A stretch of DNA of 64,000 bases from Elephas maximus indicus (GCF_024166365.1 NC_064820.1:65077501-65141500); one strand, 5' to 3'; shown: positions 33,302 through 45,271, counted from the first letter of the stretch. Notes: generated from the sequence alone by a model not told the origin. Made by a program: numbers and translations.

Positions 33302-35313
33302 AGGGAAGCTATTCCTTTGGGGTACAAGTAATTACTTTTGTGTGTAGCCTTTCTAGCTGTGGGCTTGTAACTCCCACCTAGGCGATTGTGTGATAGGGTA
33401 ATCGTGGCCTACCAAGGGGATTGGTCAGTTTTGCCTTAAAAGAGAGCCAATTCCAGAGCAGGAAGGAGGAGCCCATCACCAAGGAAGCAGAGACCAGCCA
33501 GAGAGACCCAGCAGCAGGAGATGGTGCAGTGGGCTTCCCAGCCCACAAAGAAAGCTGAGTACCTCTGGGCAGAGACCAAAGGCCAGGGAGAGGCGTACTT
33601 GCGAGCACAGCTAGGGAGAGGCTATCCTGATGGAAGAACTGTATCCTGAGTGTTCTTGAACCTGAACTGTAAATGTCGCTTCCCTAGTAAACCCCACGGC
33701 CTGAGTTCTATGTGGCCACTGAAAGGAATTATCAAACCCAGTAGAGAGTGCTGCGGGAGGGACAGATGGTGTCGGAATTGGTAGAGATGGCTGGGAGAGC
33801 AAGCTTGTCTGGCCTCCACATCACGGGAGTCAGCCTTGTGCTACTGATCTTGCTTCTCCTGCCGCCTTGTGAAGTTGGAGGAAGTCAGACACCTCCCCAT
33901 GCTGTTTTTACATCCTTCTGTTATGAAAGGAGATCATCATTAATGTTAAGGTTATTTTCAAAGTGTATACCAGGGCCAGGCTTTTGAACCTTGGCTAGGT
34001 CGTAAGACAGATGCTATTTAGGTTGTAACCATCAAAGTCTTAGAAATGCTTTAGGTTGATGGAATACTCAAGAGACCTGGCCTTTGAGATCATAGGTGCT
34101 TCTAAGAAATATATTCTCTGGGACTGTCACAGACTCATCAACTGCACCCAACCAGCCTTTGTGAGGAACAGAGAGCTGGAGCAGAGAGTTGACTAATTGC
34201 TTAAACACTTGCCAGAGACTGGAGACACCATGTCTGCTCACATGCTTGAGGCTGGAAACCTCATGCAGAAACTCTGGAAATGCAGATGGATCAGGTTTGG
34301 GACATTCTAAGTGAAATGTTCTGCTATACGCACAGTCAGGTAGAGTACAGACTCCTTTCCAACATCTCAGTCATTATAAACAGTGGAGGAGAAGGAGGAA
34401 GAGGAAACTGAAGGCAAAAGCACTCTGGAGAATCCTAGAGCTTGTTTTAGATTTCTAGGCTCCTGCTTTAATGGCAGCTTCACAGGTCTCATGAAATAGT
34501 CCCCAAGAGCAGACTGCCAGGTTAGGGGATCTCAGTACTTCTCTGATGCTGTTGTGGGCGACCAGAGACCTGTCAAGGGGCACCACTGGCCAGGGTGTGG
34601 GAGGTGGGAACCTGCAACGGCCCCGGGAATTCACCTGCTTGTTCTTGAGTATATCTCATGGCGACTGGGTCGTTTGGTAAAGAAAGAACTTAATCTGCTC
34701 AGGTTAGCTTCTTTGGTCCCAAATTAAAGATATCAAGTCTAAATGTGAGAAATGTGCCTGCCGCGTACAGCAAAAGGCCCTTCCAACAGGGCAGCTTATC
34801 TGGAGACTATACGAAACCACAAACCACTTAAGGCAGTGCAACACCAGAACAGAGAGTGCTTGCTTGAGGCATCTGATCACTTGGCCCATTTTGTTCAAGC
34901 CTGCCCCAACACTAATCAGAAGGCAGAGCTCCCCTGGGAGAACTTCCTGCTGGAATTCACTCAGCTAGGAATGGGACCTTGAGCTGCCTATGGTGGGAAG
35001 TGCCTGGCAGGAGCCCAGAAATCTAAAACAATGGCAACCATTTACAAGTAGACCCTGAATTGTAGAGATTTATCCAAACACAGCAAAATATGTTGGTTTT
35101 TCTGAGGGAAAAACACCATGAGGTGTTTTGAGGGCATGCCTATGGTTCAGGAATAGAGCCATATGCTTTTCCCTTTCTCTTTTGATATGCAGGAGGTTCT
35201 GGGCTCCCCACTGATGTCAGCTTTGGAAATCAGGCATCAGGGACAAACCTGCAAGAACAGAACTGGCTAGCCACAGATGCCGCTCAAGGACACAAAAACT
35301 GAAATAAGCTACA
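33302..35313. other. unassigned GC-richer stretch, possibly old LTR-related
   Basis: 33340-33800 has text such as CCTAGTAAACCCCACGGCCT that resembles the end of some endogenous retroviral LTRs, but no TG...CA borders or duplication could be fixed. 33800-35310 has no conserved open frame. I make no family call. Confidence 0.3.
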
Positions 35314-35521
35314 AGCTAGTCTTGGGATGGTGCAATTGGTTAACACACTTGGCCGCTAGCCAAAGGGCTGGAGTCTTAAGTCCACCCAGAGGAACCTTGG
35401 AAGAAATGCCTGGTTATCTACTTCTGAAAAATCGGCCATTGAAAACCCTAGGGAACACAGACTCTGATACACATAGGATTGCCATGAGTTGGAACTGACT
35501 GGAAGGCAACTGATGGAATGT
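35314..35521 (+). mobile_element. AfroSINE (long subtype)
   Basis: Perfect 13-bp duplications GAAATAAGCTACA at 35301-35313 and 35522-35534. Contains head GGTTAACACACTTGGCCGC and tail GCCATGAGTTGGAACTGACT. Confidence 0.92.
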
Positions 35522-35884
35522 GAAATAAGCTACAGGAAGTTACCAGCACAGGGATGGAGCTCAGTGGTGGAAGTGGGAACTGCAGGATAAGAACCAAATG
35601 GCTGTATCTCACCACTTACTAGGGAAGTTTGGAACTTTTCCTTCATACAAAGTAAGGGAGGAGAGAGGGACAGGGGAAATCAAGCTATTCCACAGAATGA
35701 ATCATTGCTCATGGGAGAACTAATAAGGGAAACACTCCCTCAATGTTGCAAGGGCAGAGAGCAGGGGCAGCGTGGAGCGCAAAAAGGAAAAGGGAGTCAA
35801 CCTTGTCTATTAGAAAGAGGCAGGTTACATCTAGGATGAGTCAGAAGAGGTGGGACCTCAGCCTGCAGGGATGATGCCTTCCCC

Positions 35885-36006
35885 ATGTGCAGGTATCACA
35901 CACACAGCCTCTGGTTGATGGCTCCTCTTGAGGCGCATTGGCTGGGGGTTGGAGTCTGGGTCTCCTGCATGGAAGGTGAGAATTCTACCACTGAACCATC
36001 AGTTCC
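35885..36006 (-). mobile_element. tRNA-Gly-derived SINE head (second SINE family), truncated
   Basis: On the minus strand GGTTCAGTGGTAGAATTCTC is tRNA-Gly A-box sequence, followed by a CATGCAGGAGACCCAGACTC variant and GCCAATGCGCCTCAAGAGG. Mismatches in the B box and the appended SINE body (GAGCCATCAACCAGAGGCTG) show it is a SINE fragment, not a working tRNA gene. Confidence 0.65.
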
Positions 36007-36825
36007 CCGCAAAGACCAGATAGGATCCTGGATATCTTGGAGGATGTCAATGAGAATAGAGGCCATCAAGGACTAAAGGGATTCTTCCCCCAAAATTACC
36101 TGGATTTTACATAAGCTTCTTATAACTTGCAAAGGCAGAGGAGGGAGGCACTCATAGAGTGGAGCTGACAAAAATTAGGCTTCTACAACCTCTAGGAATA
36201 GGGGTTTGAAATAAAAATCAAGTTATGAAGAAATAAATTATGTTCTTACATAGCTGACTTAGTCAAGTGAGATTTGAAATCATTTTCTTTAGGTATGGAA
36301 TCAGGTCAATACAATTCTTCTATCTTCTGTATCCCTTATATCAGTGATTCCCAAACTCGGCTGATGAACAGAATCACCCAAGAGAGACTCTGATTCAGCT
36401 AGCATGTTTCGGGGGAGCCTGCTCATTGGTCCAGTATGGGAACCTCTTCTTAATACTGCATCAACATTCTCAGAAACGACAACACAAAACAAGAGGAACA
36501 GGCATAGAATACATGACAAAGGATTCAGTGAACAAATATAACCTGGAAATGGCACAGCATCTGGGTCAAGAAGGGCAGGAACAAGAGATGCAATCAATAC
36601 TGAAAAAAAGTTCTCCGGTGATTCAAAAGAACTTGCAAGAGATCTTTTGAGTCAGCACCCGTACACAGGATCTAAGGAAACGAATCTTAGGGGTGAAACA
36701 GTCTAGAAGTTCTCAAACGTCTTTAAAAAAAGAAAATCACCGCTACATGTTAGATCTTTTAGTAAGTTACAGAAAATTAGACCATAAGCCTTATCTTTTT
36801 TTTTTTTTTTTTCTGGTGAAAACGT
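36007..36825. other. no recognised gene; T run at 36795-36812
   Basis: No conserved frame or recognised repeat before the RTE copy. The T run lies just outside the RTE 3' end. Confidence 0.4.
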
Positions 36826-38105
36826 CGTCGTTGTTGTTGCTAGGTGCCAACAAGTCGGTTCTGACTCATAGCAACCCTATGCACAACAGAACGAAACACT
36901 GCCCGATCCTGCGCCACCCTCACAATTGTTGCTATGCTTGAGCCCACTGTTGCAGCCACTGTGTCAATCCATCTTGTTGAGGGTCTTCTCCTTTTTTTGC
37001 TGACCCTCTATTTTACCTTCTCCAGGGACTGAGCCCTCCTGATAACATGTCCAAAGTATGTGAGATTTAGTCTCACCATCCTTGCTTCTAAGGAGCACTC
37101 TGTACTTTTTCCAAGACAGATTTGTGCATTTTTTGGCAGCCCATGGTATATTCAATATTCTTCGCCAACACCACAATTCAAAGGTGTAAAGTCTTCTTAA
37201 GTCTTCCTTATTCATTGTCCAGCTTTCTCATGTATATGAGGTGATTGAAAATACCATGGCTTGGGTCAGGCGCACCTTAGTCTTCAAGGTGACATCTTTG
37301 TTTTTCAACACTTTAAAGAGGTCTTTTGCAGCCAATTTACCCGATACAATACGTCTTTTGGTTTTTTTAACTGCTGCTTCCATGACTGATGATTGTGGAT
37401 CCAAGTAAAATGAAATCCTTGACAACCTCAATCTTTTCTCCGTTTGTCATGATGTTGCTTGCTAGTCCAGTTGGGAGGATTTTTTTTTTTTTTTATGTTG
37501 AGGTGTAATCTATACTAATGGCTGTCTTTGATCTTCTTCAGTATATGCTTCAAGTCCTCTTCACTTTCAGCAAGCAAGGCTGTGTCATCTGCATGACACA
37601 GGCCGTTAATGAGGCTTCCTCTGATTCTGATGCCCCGTTCTTCTTCATATAGTCCAGCTTCTCGGGTTATTTGCTCAGCTTTCACATTGAGTCAGAATCA
37701 ACTCGATGGCACTGGGTTTGGTTTTGGTTTTACACATTGAATAGGTCTGATGAAAGGATACAACCCTGATGCACACCTCTGCTGATTTTAAACCCCGCAG
37801 TATCCCCTTGTTCTGTTCGAACGACTGCCTCTTTATCCGTGTACAGGTTCCTCAAGAGCACAATTAAGTGTTCTGGAATTCCCACTCTTCGAAATGTTAT
37901 CCACAATTTGTTAAGATCCACACAGTCGAATGACTTTGCACAGCCAATAAAACACAGGTAAACATCCTTCTGGTATCCTCTGCTGTCAGCCAGGACCCAT
38001 CCCTGGGGTTCCACATCCTTTTCTGAATCTGGCTTGAATTTCTGACAGTTCCCTGTTGATATTCCTCTGCAGCCACTTTTGGATGATCTGCAGCCACAGA
38101 AGTAC
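36826..38105 (-). mobile_element. RTE (BovB-like) LINE, RT domain and 3' end, broken
   Basis: Encodes pieces of the RTE reverse transcriptase and C-terminal region on the minus strand. Motifs visible are GVHQGCILS, LFNVKAEQ, HADDTALLAE and the later WCWRRILNIPW and ETKSHILWTC. Catalytic motif A reads FIGCAKSFDCVD, in which the usual first Asp is Gly, and the YADD box reads HADD. Both changes would inactivate the enzyme. The 3' end is a short (GTTGTTGTTG)-type repeat at 36826. 5' truncated. A 42-bp SINE tail sits at 37691-37732. Confidence 0.85.
37691..37732 (+). mobile_element. 42-bp AfroSINE tail insertion within the RTE copy
   Basis: GTCAGAATCAACTCGATGGC followed by the SINE T/G tail, flanked by CACATTGA at 37683-37690 and 37733-37740. 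Without the insert and one CACATTGA, the RTE frame continues (LFNV to KAEQ). Extremely 5'-truncated retroposition is the simplest explanation. Confidence 0.8.
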
Positions 38106-38267
38106 ATATTAACTCTCTTTATTTAAATAGACTCAGGCCTGTCCTTCAATCAGGCTTAAGAGTTGTCATTTGTATGTCAAGCCAGCCCTCAAAGCGAATA
38201 TCTTCACCATGCCTTCCATTCCTTACTACTCCATTATTTCATTTTGATTTTCACCTCTCACTTTCCC

Positions 38268-38412
38268 TTAACACGCAAACTCATTGCCATCGAGTCGATT
38301 CCAACTCATAGTGACCCTATAGGACAGAGTAGAACTGCTCTATAGGGTTTCCAAGGAGCAGCTGGTGGATTCAAACTGTCAACCTTTTGGTTAGCAGTTG
38401 GGCTTTCAATAG
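38268..38412 (-). mobile_element. AfroSINE (short subtype)
   Basis: CATTGCCATCGAGTCGATTC tail through CAACCTTTTGGTTAGCAG, minus strand. The head is truncated. Opposite in orientation to the SINE 43 bp further on. Confidence 0.85.
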
Positions 38413-38452
38413 AGGGGTTCATTAAGAATCAGATGTTTCTGTTATGAAAAGA

Positions 38453-38623
38453 GGAAGCCCTGGTGGCGTAGTGGTTAAGTGCTACAGCTGCTAACCAAAA
38501 GGTCAGCAGTTCAAATGCACCAGGTGCTCCTTGGAAACTCCATGGGGCAGTTCTACTCTGTCCTATACGGTTGCTATGAGTTGGAATCGACTCAACAGCA
38601 ACAGGTTTGGTTTGGGTTTTTTG
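38453..38623 (+). mobile_element. AfroSINE (short subtype)
   Basis: Full-length short form: GCCCTGGTGGCGTAGTGGTT head to GGTTTGGTTTGGGTTTTTTG tail. Bounded by GTTATGAAAAGA at 38441-38452 and 38624-38635. Confidence 0.93.
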
Positions 38624-38635
38624 GTTATGAAAAGA

Positions 38636-38848
38636 AGCAGCACTGGTGGTGCGGTGGTAAGCACTCAGCTGCGAACTGAAAGGTTCGCAGTCTGAAACCA
38701 CCAGCTGTTCTGTGGGAGAAAGGTGTGGCAGTCTGCTTCCATAAACATTACAGCCTTGCAGACCCTACGGGGCAGTTCTACTCTGGTCTACAGGGTCACT
38801 ATGAGTTGATTTGACTCGATGGCAATGGGTTTGGTTTTTCATGGTTTT
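38636..38848 (+). mobile_element. AfroSINE (long subtype), inserted at the same target site as its neighbour
   Basis: Starts AGCACTGGTGGTGCGGTGG and includes the extra internal block GGAGAAAGGTGTGGCAGTCT absent from the upstream copy. Bounded by GTTATGAAAAGA at 38624-38635 and 38849-38860. Confidence 0.92.
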
Positions 38849-39109
38849 GTTATGAAAAGATATTATTATACATGCATAACCTACCAGACTAATTCAGATT
38901 GCATTTCTGTTTGGCTCAAGTTCTACGGCATAATCATGACTCTTGAGTTTGGGCAAAGAGCAAGTCGAACTTTAGATGTTCTCTTAACAATCTCAACATG
39001 CAAACATGACAAATTGTTAGAAATGAAGAAGTCCTGGAAGCCAACATTATCTGCAATACAATTCATGTAAAGCCTTTAGTACAACGCTAGGCATTGTGCT
39101 ACTTATCTT

Positions 39110-39300
39110 GAGTCCCTGTGAGGTGCAAACGGTAACATGCTAACCAAAAGGTTAGAGGTTTGCGTCCACCAGAGGTGCCACAAAGAAAGGCCTGTTGATC
39201 TACATCCGAAAAGTCAGCCATTGAAAATCCTAAGAAGTGTAGCTCCACTCTGATATTCATGGGGCCACCATGAGTTGGAGTGAACAGAATGGCAACTGGT
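39110..39300 (+). mobile_element. AfroSINE (long subtype)
   Basis: AGTCCCTGTGAGGTGCAAAC head, TGATCTACATCCGAAAAGTC body, CACCATGAGTTGGAGTGAAC tail. Confidence 0.85.
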
Positions 39301-41943
39301 TTATTATTACTCTTATTATAACAAAGGGTCTTCCTCCTCTAAGCGGCAGCAATCTCTACCCTTCTTAAGTGCCTTGTCCCAGCTCAGCAGTCTATGCTTG
39401 AAAAGACATGGTGAAGTTACAGAAAAATCAGAGAATCTTCAAGGTAAATGAAGGTTCGAATTACCAGGAGGTAAAGCTCAGCACCAGGCAGTAAGGGATC
39501 AGAGGATGAAGACAGTACCCCTGCCCTCAGGTAACCTCAATACATGCAAAGATTCTAGAAACTGGGATGAGTAACTCTGAAAAGAGAAAAGCATCCTAAA
39601 AACTACGCAGATGACAGTGACAACCTGGGCTGACTGGACTGTTTCTCTATTAGAAGAAATGACAGACAAGAGTCTGTAAGTACCTCAAGGACACTTTAAA
39701 TCCTATTTATAATCTAAATCCTAATATAATGCCTTGAGTATAATATATAGATGCTCAATATATATTTGCTGAATCAATTTAAAAAGGTCTTAAACAAGAA
39801 AAATGAGGTAGGCAAGAGGCTTAGACCAAATGACCCATCCCTTAGGCTTTCCTTCCTACTCTTTCCAAATGGAACGCAAAATACTTCTCTAATTCATTCT
39901 CTCATCAAACAAAAAGTATTTTTTGAACATCTCATATTGTGCAAGGAGGTGCTAAGCAAGGGACAATATTACATTTTAAATATGATCGCTGAATTCAAAT
40001 AACTTTCAGTCTGGCAGGAAATAAACACCTATACAGACATCTACAATGCAAAGCAGAATGCAGGGTCATGCAAACAGTTCACATAGGATATGAAAAGCCT
40101 TTAAGACTGCAGGCTCATATCAGGGGAAAAAAACATAATGGAAGAGAGGGTACACTAGATGAGGCTTCAGGATAAGATTTCACTGGGCAAAAATATGTGT
40201 ACCTGGGAGACAGGAGGGGTATGCAGCCCAAGCAGGGGGACCTCCAAGGGAAAATTTATTCATGTGTTCATTCATCCAATATTCTTAAGTATCTGTTATA
40301 TGCCAAGCACTGTTATAGGTACCAGCTATATAACAGCAAACACAACAAAAATCTGCCTTCCTAGAATGATGGAAAAGCTCCAAGTGTGTCTGCAGAATTC
40401 TTTTTAGTCCATTTTGGTAACGTACAGAGTTAAGGAAGGGAACAGTGGAAAGACCAAGGCAGAAAAGGTAGATTCCAGTGGTGGTACTTGATTGTGGAGG
40501 AAGCAAAGGCCAGGCTAAGGAATTTGAGACTTAGTTTTGTTGACAATGAGGAGTCATTACAGGTTTCTCAACTAGAGAGTGTCTTAATCAAACAGGTGCT
40601 TTGGGAAGATTAACTGGGTGGTAGGGTCCAGGTTTGGGTAACTGTACGGTGTGGTTTGGAAGCAGGGTTGACTAGGCAGCTATTGCATTCCATTGGGAAG
40701 GATCCAGCATAAACACCACTTCCTGTGAGATGCCACCTGATTCAGCCAGCCAGGACTTGTTCCACTAAGGTATTCTCCTAACAATCTGTCTCATCTATGA
40801 CAGCACTTATTGCATAATACTGCAAATGTCTGCTTATTAATATTTGTCTTTTCCATGCACATACTCAACCTCATTATCTTTGTATTCCCAGTGTCTAGAG
40901 AAGTGCCTGGCATGTAGCAGAAAACATCTGTGGCATGAGCAAACAGTCAAGGGAAAACGTCAACTGAAGGTCAACTATAAAGAGAGGTGGCAATTCACAT
41001 GGGAGCAGAATAAATCTCGGTGAGAAATGATATAGGAGGGGAAATGGCAAAGGGCAGCACCTTAGAGAACACTTGTGTTGAGGAAGCAGAGAGAGAATCC
41101 AGGGACAAACATAAAGACACAACAGCCAAAAAGCTGCAGAATGAGGCTAACTGGTAGAATCTGGCCTCTGTATGCCGAAGAATAGAAATGACTAAAAAAA
41201 AAAAAAATTAGTGAATGCTCACAAAAAGTTCATAGAAGCAACCAAATAAAGAAGGGCCATAGACAGATTTTCAAAATCTCCACAAGCTGTGGCTCAGGAA
41301 ATGCCCTGGAGTAGTGGTATCCACAGCTCAGCTAGGTTCCTGACGCAGCACTGCCTCCTTCCCGCAGCTGTCTAAGTGATGCAAAAAAAAAAAAAAAAAG
41401 ATCCAGAGAATTCTCACGTATCTCTAGATCTGAAGAGAAGCAAATTGACTAGCATCTTAATTTGTCTGTTCCTTCTCCAGCCTGGGAAATGAGCAACAGG
41501 CCAGACTGATGATGGAGGCTCCACAACGAACAGCTGAACAGATAAAGATGCCTTAAAGGTGTCCACTTGGGGATGGGCTACAACCCTGCAAGGCAGAGTG
41601 AATCTTGATATGGATATTTAATAACACTTCAAAAATGCCAGTACAACTCATATATAACCTGCCTTAGCAGATGTCTTCTTTCCTTTACCCTCTATGTCCT
41701 CAGGCTACAGAAAAAAAATGGGTATAAATTGAAATTCTCAGCCCTCAAACTGTAGCTCAGTGAGGATAAACAAATTGGACTCAAAAACTAGTATGGGAAA
41801 AGGTTAACATTATATCAGAGCAAACAGATGGTCTAACCTGGCCAGAGGTACCCAAGTATTTACAAAAAAAAAAAAAAACCCAGTGCCATACAAGATGGGG
41901 AGAAAAATGGCAAGACGGCTTCACAAATAAACTAAAAAAAAAT
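39301..41943. other. no gene; old LINE2/MIR-like remnants and A runs
   Basis: TTCATTCATCCAATATTCTT with ATGCCAAGCACTGTTATAGG (40268-40322) and AGAAGTGCCTGGCATGTAGC (40899-40918) are L2-type text. A runs occur near 41195 and 41383. 40430-40700 resembles the old repeat at 20030. No open frame of note. Confidence 0.4.
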
Positions 41944-42143
41944 TAAACCCATTGCCATCGGGCAGATTCTGACTCATAGCCCTAGAGGACAGAGTAGAAC
42001 TGCTCCATAGAGTTTCCAAGGCTGTAAATTTTTATGGAAGCAGACTGCCACATCTTTCTCCTACAGAGTGGCTGGTGGGTTTGAACTGCCAACCTTTTGG
42101 TTTAGCAGCAGAGCACTTAACCAATGCACCACCACGGCTCCTT
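41944..42143 (-). mobile_element. AfroSINE (long subtype)
   Basis: CATTGCCATCGGGCAGATTC tail, internal GAAGCAGACTGCCACATC, head CACTTAACCAATGCACCACC. Confidence 0.87.
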
Positions 42144-42922
42144 AAGAAAGACACATAGCATAAAAAACCGACCAAGGGGGGAGAAAAACAAAAATGAAAT
42201 TCTCCTCAAGTGCTTTGTTAAAACATGTATTCATAAGATGATAAAACAAAATAATGAAATAAGAAACTAATTTGCCCAATACATTTTCACCTGAAGCTCA
42301 ATAAAATTTAAAAAATTTATATAATGAAGTGAAACTGGAGAATGTAGAACCAAGGAAACAAATTGAGGATCAAAGTATCATTATAGCACTAATTAGTAAA
42401 TTAGAGACAGCAAGAAACAGAATAGTTGAACATTCAATTCTTGACATAGAGGAAAGGCTGAAATAGCCAAATTGAAGGTGACAAATATTAAAGCAATAAA
42501 GAAAAGTTCTAGCAAGGGCAAAGATGATCCACTATAAGGTTAATTAGTGTTTCTAAAGTACAGAACTCAACAACAATAAAAAAAGTGGTAATATTCAAGT
42601 ATTTAAAAATAGAAAATTTCCAGCTAACTTTACAGACAAAGCAAACCAGATTACAAGAAAATTTGATATCAACAATCAAAATCAATGCAATCCTGGTTAA
42701 ATCGATGACCTGAAAGAAAAAATTTGTGTATCCATGCAGAAAAAGAAAAAAAAAAAAAAGAAATCAAAGAAGACACAAATAGAAAGTTATACCATTTCCT
42801 GAGACACCTGTTGAAAAGGCCTCTCCCACAGGCAATCACATTCAGGTGCCTCTTTAACCACACTTTGAGAAACACTTCACTATGGTTTTCTGTTTTTGTT
42901 TAAGACAATGCTTGTTAACACA
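42144..42922. other. no gene recognised; A-rich intronic sequence
   Basis: 42240-42312 resembles the 3' end of the repeat at 19170-19250 (GAAACTAATTTGC and CAATAAAAT in the same spacing). The family is not assigned. Confidence 0.35.
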
Positions 42923-43126
42923 GGAGTCCCTGGGTAGTGCAAATGGTTAACAAGCTCAGCTGCTAACCAAAAGGCTGGGAGTTCAAGTCCATCCAGTGGC
43001 ATCTCAGAAGAGAGGCTTGGTGACCTAAAAAAAGAAGAAAAATCAGCCATCGAAAACCCTAAGGAGCACAGTTCTACTTTGACACAGATCTGGTCTCCAT
43101 TGAGTTGAAACAGACTTGATGGCATA
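42923..43126 (+). mobile_element. AfroSINE (long subtype)
   Basis: Head GGAGTCCCTGGGTAGTGCAA. Flanking TTAACACA at 42915-42922 and 43127-43134 is the likely duplication. Confidence 0.87.
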
Positions 43127-43134
43127 TTAACACA

Positions 43135-44103
43135 TGTGGATCTTTAAGTATTTTAGGTACTTAAGAAAATGAAATTAAGCATTTTATATAGTGTGGAGGA
43201 AAATATTTGGGGGCAAGAGAACTATAGAAGCAGTTTGGTGCAGCCTGGGGCACTGCACTTAATGACCCTCTTCCAGCTATGTCATAATCCTTAGCACACA
43301 TCTTCATTTCCCATTCATGGGTCAGAATCCCATACTGACCATACTGAAGGTGAAAGGGGACAGTGAGTTTATTCATTTAGCATGCCCAACTCATAAAAGT
43401 CTTTGCATATGTATGGGTTGTTCTAAATCTACTGCTTAGCTATTGTCTAATACTTATCTAAGCTTCTGCTTAAAGGACTTTTATGGAGAATTCACATCAG
43501 AAGCATTGTTTTATCCAAAACTGGGGACAGATAAGCCTATATATTATCATTCAGCTGAATCAACGTTAAATAAATCTGTATCCTACAGCACACCGTAACC
43601 AAAGCTGATTCTCCGCTCATGTACACTGGCCCAGCAGGTCAGTTTTTCACAGCTGGCATCCCATCTGATAGGCTGGGCATCTTGCCACACTGGTTGTTAA
43701 ATATTTTGATTCTCATTCCTGCTGGTACCTTTATATTTATTTGACAGTTATCATACTGCATTTTGTTTTGTTTATTTGTAGACATGTCTTACCTCGACTT
43801 AAAAACCATAAAATCTTGTGGGTTAGGGTAGGGGGTGACTACGCAAATCTTGTACTGACCTGGGGAGGTGAGGCAAGGAATAAATATCTGTGTTATTAAT
43901 AAATCAATCAATAAAGGAAATTATTATAGCTGATGATCTCATTTTGCTGCACTGGCTAGGAGGGTGGCCCAATTTTCTCAATTTGTTACATTGCAACCAA
44001 TGTTTAAGTTAGAAGCATAAGTAAATAAGGCATATTTACCATGAAACAACCCACATGACAAGGTCAGCTTCTCAACGTTTTGCAGTTTAATTATATTCTA
44101 AAG
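43135..44103. other. no recognised gene or repeat
   Basis: No conserved frame. Ends with T/A-rich sequence. Confidence 0.4.
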
Positions 44104-44245
44104 GAGGCCTGATGGCATAAAAGGTTAACCACTTGGCTACTAACCTAATGGTTGGAGCTCGAACCCAACTCAGACTTCGCGATCTGCCTCCATAAAGATT
44201 ACATTCAAGAGCCAAGAAAAACCTTATGTGGCAGTTCGCCTAACA
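44104..44245 (+). mobile_element. AfroSINE, decayed or truncated
   Basis: GGAGGCCTGATGGCATAAAA and CCACTTGGCTACTAACCTAA mark the head. The body GATCTGCCTCCATAAAGATT matches the long subtype. The tail is missing. Confidence 0.75.
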
Positions 44246-45149
44246 ACACAACAATCGTATTCCATTTATACTCCTGCCCTTTAATGAGTCTGTACTTGAT
44301 CCTCTCAAAAGATTTTCTTTAACAGGATTTAATTCTAAAAAACTTGAGGAATGTGTTTTCATGAAATGCCTGTTGTACTTTTTTTTTTTAACTTTAGGAA
44401 TAAAATTAGTTGTATTTTGTTCATTTGAATTATGGCCATTTAACCAAATCCTGATGGCTTGAAGGAAGCCATGAACATCAGTACCTTTTATCTGCCTTGG
44501 ACCCTGATATATACCCAGACTAATTTGAATTTTCCCTCTTTTCCTCTCTCCTGCCACACTTTGTTAAAAAGACAAATAAATAATGAAACACCAAGAATAA
44601 ACAGAAACTGAAAATGGGGGTCTAGATAACTCATACAAAAACAATCAACTTTTATCTTCATTTGGACTTTATTGTCCAGTGCAGTTTCAACTTTGAGGTT
44701 CATTGCCAAAATACAAAACAGGTACCAAAATTCAGCAGTGCTACAGATGGGATTAACAAGAAACACACCCTTTGTTATTGCTCATATAAATTTCCTACAA
44801 ATTAGAAGTGCTTTTCCTTTCAGACAGTACATAGAAGGATATATATTATTCCAAAGTCTAAAAAACTCATAATTAGTCAAATTTCACATAAAATGTTTAA
44901 TCTTCTTTGGTTTATTGTAACATTACAAATTTGATCATACATAAGTCTAGCATCTATCTAATTTTTTTAATTAAAAGAATAATCTCTTTAAAAAATGGTA
45001 CAAATAAATTACAAATCTCCAGAGTAGTAAAAGCCTAACAGCATCTTTTCAGAATAGCTTACTACTGATGTATTTATCACCTAGCAAATTTCTAAGTGTC
45101 TAACTGATAGCCACCTAGGTGAAGATACAGGAGCACTAGTCTTATGTAA
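44246..45149. other. no recognised gene or repeat
   Basis: The longest frames on each strand (about 100 residues) show no family sequence. AT-rich. Confidence 0.4.
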
Positions 45150-45271
45150 AGGAACTCTGATGGCACAGTGGTTAAAGCACTCAGCTGCTAACCGAAAGGT
45201 CAGGTTTGAATCCACCAGCCTCTCTGCAGGAGAAAGATGTGGCAGTCTGCTTACCAACTTCTGCAGCCTAA
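45150..45271 (+). mobile_element. AfroSINE 5' part, cut off at an RTE fragment
   Basis: GGAACTCTGATGGCACAGTG head through GAGAAAGATGTGGCAGTCTG. The tail is absent and RTE sequence follows directly. Confidence 0.8.

Noticed and set aside
33748-33987. Small plus-strand open frame with a hydrophobic leucine-rich segment resembling a signal peptide
   Set aside because: No family likeness, no splice signals of note, and it overlaps a stretch that may be LTR-derived.
35885-36006. tRNA-Gly gene
   Set aside because: A-box similarity is good, but the B box and acceptor pairing are altered and a SINE body is attached. It is a SINE head.
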